A DNA stretch of 10,758 nt from Rhodospirillaceae bacterium. Its GTDB lineage: Bacteria; Pseudomonadota; Alphaproteobacteria; Rhodospirillales; 2-02-FULL-58-16. The position numbers and the translations under genes were made by a program. Of the stretch, positions 1 through 6,199 are shown piece by piece. Every line of letters begins with the position of its first letter. Positions within the stretch are counted from its first letter, which is position 1. The stretch lies in assembly GCA_030623425.1 (NCBI GenBank), contig JAUXMA010000026.1, positions 1-10,758 on the forward strand, read 5' to 3'. The notes beneath the pieces were generated by a model. It was not told where the DNA came from, did no database searches, and was given only the letters and a program-made list of their open reading frames with translations.

Positions 1-901
1 TCATCTCGGCTCTGGGCGGTGGCGAACTCTTGTGGGTGTGCACCATCACCGGGCCGCTCGGCTTGTCGTCGAGGCACTGCCTGATGATCTTGATGCTTTC
101 GCGCATTTCGGCGATGCGGATCAGGTCGCGGTCATAGCAATCGCCATGCTTGCCTACGGGGATACCGAAACAGAGCCGGTCGTAAACGTCATAGGGTTGC
201 GCTTTGCGCAGGTCCCATGGAACGCCGGCGGCGCGCAGGTTGGGGCCGGTGAACGACCAGGCCATGGCCTGCTCGGCGGTGATCACGCCGATGTCCACGG
301 TCCGCTGCTTGAAAATCCGATTTTCGGTCAGCAGGGTCTCGCAGTCATCAACGAAACAAGGGGCGCGCTCGGTCCAGGCGCGAATGTCGTCGGCGAGGCC
401 GTCCGGCAGGTCGGCGGCCACCCCGCCCGGCTGGAAATAGGCCATATGCATGCGGGCGCCGCTGACCCGCTCGCAAAACTCCATGAGAATCTCGCGTTCC
501 TCGACGCCCCACAGCATGGGCGTCATCGCGCCAACGTCCATGGCAAAAGTGCAGACGCTGAAGATGTGATTCAGCATCCGGCCGATTTCGGCGTAAAGAA
601 CGCGGATGTATTGGCCGCGCGGCGGCGCCTCGATGACGAGGAGTTTTTCGACGGCGAGGGCAAAGGCATGTTCCTGGTTTTGCGGGGAGACGTAATCGAG
701 GCGGTCGAAATAGGGCAGCGCCTGCAGGTAGCTTTTGTTTTCGATCAGTTTCTCCGTGCCCCGGTGCAATAGCCCGATATGGGGATCGGCGCGGTCGATG
801 ACCTCGCCGTCCAATTCCAGGACCAGACGCAGGACGCCATGGGCGGCCGGGTGCTGGGGGCCGAAATTGAGAGTGAAGTTTCTGATCTGGCTTTCGGCCA
901 T
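1..901 (-). CDS. nuoD: NADH-quinone oxidoreductase subunit D (NuoD), N-terminal 300 residues
   Basis: This is the 49-kDa subunit of respiratory complex I. It sits in the peripheral arm and helps form the quinone-binding cavity next to cluster N2 on NuoB. The visible translation begins [20 protein letters not shown]; the GPQHPAAHG motif carries the conserved quinone-site histidine, and DRLDYVSP carries the conserved tyrosine region. [18 protein letters not shown] and PGGV follow near residues 130-165, then FTGPNLRA and GIPVGKHGD. The frame is open to the left edge, so roughly the last quarter of a ~390-400 residue protein is missing. The ATG shares its A with the nuoC stop (TGATG), which implies translational coupling. 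In the visible part nothing looks broken. Family identity is very secure. Confidence 0.96.
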   Translation of the reverse strand, partial: MAESQIRNFTLNFGPQHPAAHGVLRLVLELDGEVIDRADPHIGLLHRGTEKLIENKSYLQALPYFDRLDYVSPQNQEHAFALAVEKLLVIEAPPRGQYIRVLYAEIGRMLNHIFSVCTFAMDVGAMTPMLWGVEEREILMEFCERVSGARMHMAYFQPGGVAADLPDGLADDIRAWTERAPCFVDDCETLLTENRIFKQRTVDIGVITAEQAMAWSFTGPNLRAAGVPWDLRKAQPYDVYDRLCFGIPVGKHGDCYDRDLIRIAEMRESIKIIRQCLDDKPSGPVMVHTHKSSPPPRAEM

Positions 902-1521
902 CAAGGCTCTCCGTCGCCGGCGGCGTTGGCCTTTTCGTCACCGGGAAGAGCGGCGGAGGCGCCTTCCCAGGGGCTCAGAAAATCGAAACTGCGGAATTCC
1001 TGGACCAACTTAACGGGTTCATAGACAACCCTTTTCCTTTCGTCGTCGTAACGCAGTTCGACATGGCCGGTGAGCGGGAAATCCTTGCGCAAGGGATGCC
1101 CATCGAAACCATAATCGGTCATGATGCGGCGCAAATCCGGATGGTCGGAAAAATAGATGCCGAAAAGATCCCAGGCCTCGCGTTCCCACCAGTTGGCGGA
1201 AACGAAAACGCCGGTCGCCGAGGGAACCGGCGTTTCCTCGTCGGTCCGAACCTTGACCCGGATGCGGCGATTGTGGGTTAGGCTCAAAAGGTTGTAAACC
1301 ACGTCGAATCTGTCGTCCCGGTGCGGGTAATCGACCCCGCAGACATCCAACAACTGCTTGAACTGGCAGTTGACGTCGTCGTGCAGGAACGTCAACACTT
1401 TGACGATCGCCTCGCGGTGAACGACAACGATCAACTCGTTGCATTCGATCTTGGTTTCAAGCACTTCCCGGGAGAGGGAATCGGCGATGAATACGCCAAA
1501 GTCATGAAGCGCCGGATCCAT
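901..1521 (-). CDS. nuoC: NADH-quinone oxidoreductase subunit C (NuoC)
   Basis: This is the 30-kDa subunit of complex I, a cytoplasmic peripheral-arm protein that packs against NuoD. The product is 206 residues, normal for stand-alone alphaproteobacterial NuoC; there is no NuoCD fusion as in E. coli. The family signature is present as [12 protein letters not shown] near residue 110, followed by HPDLRRI, then [19 protein letters not shown] near 140-160. The C-terminal tail, rich in Ala, Gly and Glu, is variable in the family. The ATG at 1521 is preceded by GAGGGACT, a good ribosome-binding site. It starts 50 bp after nuoB and its stop overlaps the nuoD start by one base, so it belongs to the nuo operon. 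Identity is secure. Confidence 0.96.
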   Translation of the reverse strand: MDPALHDFGVFIADSLSREVLETKIECNELIVVVHREAIVKVLTFLHDDVNCQFKQLLDVCGVDYPHRDDRFDVVYNLLSLTHNRRIRVKVRTDEETPVPSATGVFVSANWWEREAWDLFGIYFSDHPDLRRIMTDYGFDGHPLRKDFPLTGHVELRYDDERKRVVYEPVKLVQEFRSFDFLSPWEGASAALPGDEKANAAGDGEP

Positions 1522-1571
1522 AGTCCCTCGGTGGCCGTTCTAAGGCTTGTTTAGTTTTTCATGTAAGCGGA

Positions 1572-2120
1572 TCAGCGCCAAAGCGTCCCGGTCCGCCTGA
1601 TTTTCTTTTGCAACTGGAGAATGCCGTATAACAGAGCCTCGGCCGTGGGTGGACAGCCGGGAATGTAGACATCCACCGGGACAATGCGGTCACAGCCGCG
1701 AACCACGGCGTAGGAATAATGGTAAGGGCCGCCGCCATTCGCGCATGATCCCATGGAAATGACGTAGCGCGGCTCGGCCATCTGATCATAAACCTTACGG
1801 AACGCGGGCGCCATTTTATTGGTCAGCGTGCCGGCCACCAAGATCACGTCCGACTGCCGCGGGCTGGGCCGGAAAACCACCCCGAAACGATCCAAGTCAT
1901 AGCGGCTGCACGCACAGTGGATCATCTCGACGGCGCAACAGGCCAAGCCGAACGTCATCGGCCATAGGGAACCCGTCCGGGCCCAATTAACCAGTTTGTC
2001 CACTTGCGTCAGGATGAAGCCTTTTTCCGTCAATTCACCGGCAACTCTCCGCGGCAAAGCACCCTGCCCGGCGCCCGGCGGCACGGCTGTCGCGGTATCG
2101 GCGGAAAAGCCGGGTGTCAT
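1572..2120 (-). CDS. nuoB: NADH-quinone oxidoreductase subunit B (NuoB)
   Basis: This is the PSST subunit of complex I, which holds the terminal [4Fe-4S] cluster N2 that passes electrons to quinone. The ligands are visible: the tandem cysteines in LACCAVEM, the cysteine of [10 protein letters not shown] and that of [15 protein letters not shown]. The motifs [18 protein letters not shown] and [12 protein letters not shown] are family-typical. I chose the ATG at 2120 because it overlaps the nuoA stop as ATGA, giving 182 residues; in-frame ATGs at 2126 and 2147 are alternatives and would add 2 or 9 residues. An oddity is the stretch [14 protein letters not shown]: two extra cysteines sit where the family, as I recall it, usually has alanine or glycine. 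Identity is secure; the start is less so. Confidence 0.95.
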   Translation of the reverse strand: MTPGFSADTATAVPPGAGQGALPRRVAGELTEKGFILTQVDKLVNWARTGSLWPMTFGLACCAVEMIHCACSRYDLDRFGVVFRPSPRQSDVILVAGTLTNKMAPAFRKVYDQMAEPRYVISMGSCANGGGPYHYSYAVVRGCDRIVPVDVYIPGCPPTAEALLYGILQLQKKIRRTGTLWR

Positions 2121-2482
2121 TCCCATTCCAACGCCCCCACTTTCCATTCATATATGAAGCCGATGGTCAGGATCGCAAGGAAAACCATCATCGACCAGAA
2201 CCCAAAAACCCCTATTTTCCCGAGGGTTATTGCCCATGGGAAGAGGAAGGCCACTTCCAAGTCGAAAATGATGAAAAGGATGGCGACAAGATAAAAACGA
2301 ACGTCGAATTTGCCCCTGGCGTCATCAAAGGCGTCGAAGCCGCATTCATAGGCCGAGGCTTTTGCCGAATCCGGACGCTGCCTGGCAATGATGAAGGAAG
2401 CGCCCACGGCGATTGCGGAGATGGCGGTGGCGAGACCCAAAAAAATCAGGATGGGAAGATACTCAAGAAGCATCGCGTCCAT
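2117..2482 (-). CDS. nuoA: NADH-quinone oxidoreductase subunit A (NuoA)
   Basis: This is the small membrane subunit (ND3 homologue) of complex I, located where the peripheral and membrane arms meet. The product is 121 residues with three hydrophobic segments, at about residues 6-33, 62-84 and 90-112. The long loop after the first segment has the conserved [23 protein letters not shown] motif region, including the ECGF cysteine, followed by [15 protein letters not shown]. The ATG at 2482 has AAAAGGG upstream at a suitable distance. It lies 51 bp after the 3' end of tRNA-Asp with no clear separate promoter between, so the nuo operon may be read partly from the tRNA promoter; that is inference. 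Its TGA overlaps the proposed nuoB start. Confidence 0.96.
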   Translation of the reverse strand: MDAMLLEYLPILIFLGLATAISAIAVGASFIIARQRPDSAKASAYECGFDAFDDARGKFDVRFYLVAILFIIFDLEVAFLFPWAITLGKIGVFGFWSMMVFLAILTIGFIYEWKVGALEWE

Positions 2483-2533
2483 GGCGGCGCCCTTTTAAAC
2501 GGAATCCAGCATTCGGGATCACAGACGCACTGG

Positions 2534-2610
<77 letters not shown>

Positions 2611-2640
2611 GGTCAGAATTCCTCTAGGTTGAATTGGCAT

Positions 2641-2669
2641 CATCTAGTCCAGGCCCATAAGGGTGTCAA
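2641..2669 (-). promoter_or_regulatory. sigma70-type promoter of tRNA-Asp
   Basis: On the minus strand a perfect -35 box TTGACA (2664-2669) is followed after exactly 17 nt by TAGATG (2641-2646) as the -10 box. Transcription would start near 2634, about 24 nt before the tRNA 5' end. The spacer also holds one arm of a 9-bp inverted repeat, CCCATAAGG at 2654-2662 with CCTTATGGG at 2698-2706. This may also supply transcripts to the nuo genes downstream. Confidence 0.75.
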
Positions 2670-2946
2670 GGCGTCATCGCCTCTCTTTAATCAGCCGCCT
2701 TATGGGTCCCCGGGCCGGTGGCATCGTCATGGCCAGGATCTTAGCCGCTTTCGCAATCGGCGGAAGTCAAGCCGCCGCCAACACATTTTGCCCCGGCCAT
2801 GTCTGGATCGCTTGCCTAAACGCTTCGGAATACGTGGCTGAATAAATACATCCAAGGCTTCCGGGCGACAAGCAAATTCACGGTTGCCAGCCACCGGATT
2901 GGCGCGAACCCCATGGCGGCTAATCAGCTTAAGCGGTCGTTTTCAC
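2670..2946. other. Spacer between tRNA-Val and tRNA-Asp
   Basis: About 280 bases separate the tRNA-Val 3' end from the tRNA-Asp promoter; with the promoter and leader, the gap between the tRNAs is 336 bases. Open frames here are short and have no family motif or good ribosome-binding site. I see no gene. The only structure I noted is the right arm (2698-2706) of a 9-bp inverted repeat whose left arm lies in the tRNA-Asp promoter spacer. Confidence 0.6.
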
Positions 2947-3022
2947 TGGTGGGCGATGACGGACTCGAACCGCCGACCCTCTCGGTGTAAACGAGATGCT
3001 CTCCCAACTGAGCTAATCGCCC
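2947..3022 (-). tRNA. tRNA-Val (TAC anticodon)
   Basis: The reverse complement gives a complete cloverleaf. The acceptor arms are GGGCGAT and ATCGCCC, and the D-arm is AGCTCAGTTGGGAGAGC. The anticodon stem CTCG/CGAG flanks TTTACAC with anticodon TAC, the T-arm is GGCGGTTCGAGTCCGTC, and the discriminator is A with an encoded CCA. It lies between the hup terminator hairpin and tRNA-Asp. Confidence 0.97.
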
Positions 3023-3042
3023 GACAATTGGGAAAAACCTGC

Positions 3043-3086
3043 AAAACTTTGCCGGTTGCCTGTATCGACGCAGCCGGCAAAGTTTT
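3043..3086 (-). terminator. Large symmetric hairpin after hup, likely terminator
   Basis: Two perfect 13-bp arms, AAAACTTTGCCGG at 3043-3055 and CCGGCAAAGTTTT at 3074-3086, flank an 18-nt loop. The structure lies 17 nt after the hup stop codon and 20 nt before tRNA-Val. On the minus strand the second arm ends in TTTT and is followed by GCAGGTTTTT, which fits an intrinsic terminator for hup. The arms end in A and T runs on both sides, so it would look similar on either strand. Confidence 0.75.
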
Positions 3087-3103
3087 CTATTGTACCAAAA
3101 TTA

Positions 3104-3376
3104 TTAATTGACCGCAGCCTTGAGGCCCTTACCAGCCTTGAACTTCGGCTGGTTGGAAGCGGGAATATTGATTCTTTCTCCGGTGCGGGGATTGCGGCCT
3201 TGGGAAGCGGCGCGCCTGGCGACACTGAAGGTTCCGAAGCCGACCAATCGAACTTCCTCTTTCCTTTGCAGGGAAGTGGTAATGGCGGCGAAAACACCGT
3301 CGATGGCTTTGGCGGCATCTGCTTTCGACAAACCTGCTCCGTTGGCGACGGCAGCGACGAGATCATTCTTGTTCAA
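3104..3376 (-). CDS. hup: DNA-binding protein HU (beta type)
   Basis: This is a histone-like nucleoid protein that bends DNA non-specifically as a dimer. The 90 residues match the HU family length and begin MNKNDLVAAVANGAGLSKAD, the standard HU N-terminus. The central GFGTFSVARRAASQGRNPRTGE holds the dimer core and the base of the DNA-binding arm; INIPAS carries the intercalating proline at the arm tip. The start codon is TTG; it is chosen because MNKND is the conserved start and GAGGGGG lies just upstream. Upstream of hup many proteobacteria carry lon, but here no gene follows for about 670 bases. I found no convincing -35/-10 pair for hup. Confidence 0.96.
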   Translation of the reverse strand: MNKNDLVAAVANGAGLSKADAAKAIDGVFAAITTSLQRKEEVRLVGFGTFSVARRAASQGRNPRTGERINIPASNQPKFKAGKGLKAAVN

Positions 3377-3793
3377 TTTCCAGCCCCCTCTGTTAGATGG
3401 ATTGACGTACTATGCCAAGTGTGAATTTGACAGAAAACGACGTCGGTGGCGCGCAGTCTAATTGGCCCCGATAGGCGCGTCAATCGCGGAAAAGCAGGAA
3501 TCATTGTGGAAAAATGGACGGAATGGGCTGTCCGTGCTAGATCGATGAAACTGACGTCAAAATGTGAGGCAAGTCAGGCAAAGGCGGAAAGATGTGCGAT
3601 CTCGGAAGGATTTTTTTGGAATCGAGGGCTGATGACAGCAAAGCGAACCTGCCTTCGGACTTCTTCGTCGAACGCTATTTCAAAGTCCAGAGAAAGAGTA
3701 TCAAAAGAATTCGCCCATGCGCGCCGCAAGGCAAAAAATGTTTGTCACGCAAAGATTGACCAGGGTTCGAAACATTTTGTCCGACATTTTCCG

Positions 3794-3821
3794 GACGGCC
3801 GCCGGCCCCAGTCCGGCCGTC
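3794..3821. repeat. GC-rich hairpin
   Basis: GACGGCCG (3794-3801) and CGGCCGTC (3814-3821) are perfect inverted arms of 8 bp around a 12-nt loop. No T tract follows on either strand, so it is not a classic terminator. Its role is unknown. Confidence 0.5.
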
Positions 3822-3857
3822 GCATTGATTTGAAGCCGGCATAATTTGTGAAAAATG

Positions 3858-3949
3858 GGGTTTTCCCAGAATTTCCGTTTGTCCCCGCCCCGGCGATGAT
3901 CTCGAATGGCCCAGTGAACAACCGGCGGCATCCGGCGCCGGGAAAACCC
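3858..3949. repeat. 10-bp inverted repeat with 72-nt spacing
   Basis: GGGTTTTCCC at 3858-3867 is the exact reverse complement of GGGAAAACCC at 3940-3949. Each arm can also fold on itself as a 3-bp mini-hairpin with a four-base loop. It lies in otherwise gene-free DNA. It could fold an RNA domain or be a chance match. Confidence 0.4.
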
Positions 3950-4043
3950 GCTTCGTTCGGGGCAGGCGTTTGCCGATTTCGGCGTCCCTGGATTTGGCGT
4001 CATTGCCCTTCTGAATTCCCTTGGCGTGGGTGTGGATGGGAAG

Positions 4044-4596
4044 ATGGCGAGCAAAGAAAACAGCAACGGTGACGCATTGGCGCTGCTGCAAAAGGCCTTC
4101 GCCGACGCCGAAAGCGGCGCCCAATGGCCAGCGCAATTCTTTTTGGCGATGACTCGGTGAAAAAACAAAGGCAACGATCCAAGGAGTCGATACGAGGGTC
4201 TGATCGAGGCGGGAAAAATCATCCGTGATGCCGGGATCTGGCCGACCAGCGCCGCCTTTTATTTCGTTGCCTTTCCCGTCCTCGCCATCACCAAGGACCT
4301 CGGGCTGAAATACAGTCCTCCCCTGGCAAGACTCAACGAAAGGATGAGAGCCGTTGAAAAGGCACATCGGGATCAAGAAAGGTGAAATCCGGTCGGGGAA
4401 AGACGCGCCGCCTGAATGGCGGTCCCTGAACCAGAAATGGAACGCCATCGCCGACAAGATCACCGCCGTGACGTTTCGCCAGTATGGCGAACCCGAAATG
4501 GCCGAAATGTTCGCGAACGACCGCCACGGATTTGACGGATTGATGAGCGAAGGTCGTCAATGGTTCCAACGGAACAAGCGCAAAGGTAACGGCTGA
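4044..4596 (+). pseudogene. Broken gene for an unrecognised ~180-residue protein
   Basis: Frame 1 starts at ATG 4044 (MASKENSNGDALALLQKAFA) and meets an in-frame TGA at 4158-4160 after 38 codons. The same frame then stays open with protein-like content (YEGLIEAGKIIRDAGIWPTS near 4191-4253) until TGA at 4383. A shifted frame, open from about TTG 4354 to the stop at 4594-4596, continues with APPEWRSLNQKWNAIADK, then FRQYGEPEMAEMF and a charged C-terminus. Read through, the three pieces make one plausible soluble alpha-helical protein of about 180 residues rich in Trp, Lys and Glu. The simplest reading is one gene with a nonsense change and a frameshift near 4380. Sequencing error at AAAAAA (4160-4165) would not explain the in-frame stop. 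The alternative is two or three small overlapping genes. I do not recognise the family. Confidence 0.55.
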
Positions 4597-4651
4597 ACAC
4601 CGTGCCGGCGGGGCTGCCTTGGCGTTAAGCGACGAAGCCGAGAACCCTTCA

Positions 4652-4807
4652 TTCCGCCGCCGCATGGGCCTCTGTCCCGGCCTTCGAACCCGGCGCTCTT
4701 CGGATGACGTTTATCGTCGATGGGGTGACGTTTTCGCCATTTAGCCGCCCACAACCGCTCCAACCCGCGAAAATATCTCTTTTATCCTCGATATCCCCGT
4801 CTTTCAC
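4652..4807 (-). CDS. Doubtful small ORF, 51-52 residues
   Basis: A GTG start at 4807 is preceded by GGAGG (4813-4817) at 5-nt spacing, and the frame runs 52 codons to a TGA at 4649-4651. The product starts with VKDGDIEDKRDIFAGWSG and is acidic at its N-terminus, with no signal peptide or motif I recognise. The frame stays open well upstream of the GTG, so the ribosome-binding site is the main support. It lies between the broken plus-strand gene and its likely terminator and could equally be noncoding. Confidence 0.2.
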
Positions 4808-4886
4808 ATGAGCCTCCTCGGCCGGTTTGCGATTAATCTTCAATCCGTGGTTTGGTTTTTTACAGCGATATTCCTCCCCACTTGAT

Positions 4887-4916
4887 AACCCCACCTTCAA
4901 CGGCGGGGTTTTTTTT
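4887..4916 (+). terminator. Rho-independent terminator, plus strand
   Basis: AACCCCACC (4887-4895) pairs with GGCGGGGTT (4902-4910) around the loop TTCAAC, with one A-C mismatch. The right arm runs straight into a T tract, eight T in all (4909-4916). It closes plus-strand transcription that would come from the broken gene about 290 bases upstream; there is no other plus-strand gene between. On the minus strand no T run follows, so it is directional. Confidence 0.8.
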
Positions 4917-5066
4917 GCCGACCTTTGGCAAAGCTGGCCGGTATTGGCCGCCGAGCCGGACGAACCGATCAAGCGCCGGTGGAAGCCGGCGGAATAGGGG
5001 TGGCATCGTTCGGATTCCGTTTTAGGAGCCGCCGCCCGGTAGGCGGAACGAAATGGGAGGGTGGCG

Positions 5067-5306
5067 ATGTCTCGTATTTTCTTGTTTGCGCTCGCCGGCG
5101 CGCTCGCCACCGCCTGTTCGGTATTCAACGAGCACGAGATCGTCGGCAAGAACGAAAACGAGATTACCATCAAATTGGATTACGACGCGGCGGTCCAAGG
5201 CGTGAACACTCGGGCCATCGCCGCGGAACATTGCGCGAAATATGACAAGCAAGCCGTCTGGTACGGCCACGACCGGGACGGCAGTATGCGCTACTTGTGC
5301 CAATGA
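5067..5306 (+). CDS. Small predicted lipoprotein, unknown function
   Basis: The 79-residue product starts MSRIFLFALAGALATACSVF. A short positive N-terminus, a hydrophobic stretch and a cysteine at residue 17 fit a lipoprotein signal peptide; the box ATAC is slightly off the usual L-x-x-C because alanine is at -3. The mature part is about 60 residues, with AEHCAKYDKQAVWYG and a second cysteine in the C-terminal YLCQ, which might form a disulfide. The ATG at 5067 is chosen over GTG 5061 because GGGAGG at 5055-5060 is spaced 6 nt from it. I recall short alphaproteobacterial lipoproteins with a similar A-x-x-HC pattern, but no function. It is 176 bases before the crp-like gene on the same strand. 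Confidence 0.75.
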   Translation: MSRIFLFALAGALATACSVFNEHEIVGKNENEITIKLDYDAAVQGVNTRAIAAEHCAKYDKQAVWYGHDRDGSMRYLCQ

Positions 5307-5482
5307 AGGCGTTGCGGCGGGTAAAGCCGGCGGCGATGAAAACCTTTCGCGGCAAAGCGCCATTGGCGCCAAGGAACCGCACGGGCGGGATGAAATTTCT
5401 CCTCTTGCCGGCACCGATGGATTTATGATCTCCTGCCAAGGCATGGCTTGCGGCGGCAACGAAAACATGAACCAACACAACG

Positions 5483-6187
5483 ATGTCAGCGATCGATAAA
5501 CGAGAACTGTTGTCGACCCATTACCTGTTTCGCGACATGGACGCGGGGGTGATCGAGCGCCTTGTCCATCTCGGCGTGACCCGCCATTTGGAAGACAACG
5601 AAAACCTTTTCTTGAAAGGCGATCCCGGCAATGCCCTTTATGGCGTGCTGGCGGGCAGGATCCGCATCAGCGCTTCCGCTCCAAGCGGCAAGGAGGTCAT
5701 CCTCAGCATCATGGAAGCGGGCGACATCTTCGGTGAGATCGCCCTCCTCGACGGCATGCCCAGGACAGCCGACGCATGGGGCGTCGGGCAGGCCCAATTG
5801 TTCAAGATCGACCGGCGGGAATTCCTCGATTTTCTCGACCGGCAACCTTCCCTTTATGTCCATCTGCTGCAAATGGTCTGCGAGCGGGTCCGCTCCACCA
5901 ACGAGTTCGTCGAGGACTATGTTTTTCTGGGCCTCCCGGCCCGCCTGGCGAAACGCTTGTTAAGCCTCTCCAAGTTCTTTGCGGAAACGGCACCCGGCGA
6001 CGACCCAAAGGGACTTCAAATCTCGCAATCGGAACTCGGACAGTTGATGGGCAAGACCCGCGAGACCATCAACCGGCAGCTGCAGGTCTGGCGCAAAAAG
6101 GGGTGGATCGAACTGCCCCATGGACATATCAAGATCGTCGACCACGAGGCCCTTAGGGAACTCATCGAAAACGATTACGAAGGTTAA
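5483..6187 (+). CDS. Crp/Fnr-family transcriptional regulator
   Basis: This is a 234-residue activator/repressor with an N-terminal cyclic-nucleotide-binding fold (about residues 15-125), a long dimer helix and a C-terminal winged helix-turn-helix (about 150-225). FGEIALLDGMPRTADAWG matches the phosphate-binding cassette: the Glu and the Arg equivalent to E72 and R82 of E. coli CRP are kept, and Thr replaces S83. In the dimer helix RVRSTNEFV keeps the T127 equivalent but has Asn for S128. The recognition helix GKTRETINRQL keeps Arg-Glu-x3-Arg as in CRP. No FNR-type cysteine cluster is seen. A TGA in frame just upstream fixes ATG 5483 as the first possible ATG, though its ribosome-binding site is poor. 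Ligand and targets are inferred only; it converges on fadE. Confidence 0.92.
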   Translation: MSAIDKRELLSTHYLFRDMDAGVIERLVHLGVTRHLEDNENLFLKGDPGNALYGVLAGRIRISASAPSGKEVILSIMEAGDIFGEIALLDGMPRTADAWGVGQAQLFKIDRREFLDFLDRQPSLYVHLLQMVCERVRSTNEFVEDYVFLGLPARLAKRLLSLSKFFAETAPGDDPKGLQISQSELGQLMGKTRETINRQLQVWRKKGWIELPHGHIKIVDHEALRELIENDYEG

Positions 6188-6199
6188 GAGCCCGCCCGA

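Larger units (their letters stand above)
3377..4043. other. Gene-free stretch upstream of hup
   Basis: About 667 bases separate the hup start from the broken gene on the plus strand. The minus-strand part near 3377-3480 must hold the hup leader and promoter. Frames that stay open here (for example 3446-3844 plus) have no recognisable motif and no good ribosome-binding site. I see two structured elements, described separately: a GC-rich hairpin at 3794-3821 and an inverted repeat with arms at 3858-3867 and 3940-3949. I found no remnant of lon, although lon commonly precedes hup. Confidence 0.5.

Noticed and set aside
32..772. Long plus-strand open frame (246 codons) opposite nuoD
   Set aside because: It is antisense to a clear NuoD reading frame and its translation has no family motif; high GC keeps opposite frames open.
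4158..4160. In-frame TGA as a selenocysteine codon
   Set aside because: The context (Arg before, Lys-Asn after) shows no redox motif, I see no clear hairpin right after it, and the same frame is broken again downstream, which favours decay.
3675..4463. 262-codon minus-strand open frame over the broken gene
   Set aside because: No recognisable motif and no good ribosome-binding site; the plus-strand segments beneath it look more like real protein, so it is probably a shadow.
5357..5369. Palindrome GCGCCA-T-TGGCGC upstream of the crp-like gene
   Set aside because: It is symmetric but matches neither the CRP nor the FNR consensus, and short GC palindromes are expected by chance here.
5242..5499. 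Plus-strand frame overlapping the lipoprotein end and the crp-like start
   Set aside because: No ribosome-binding site at any start and no motif; composition looks like a frame shadow continued into intergenic DNA.
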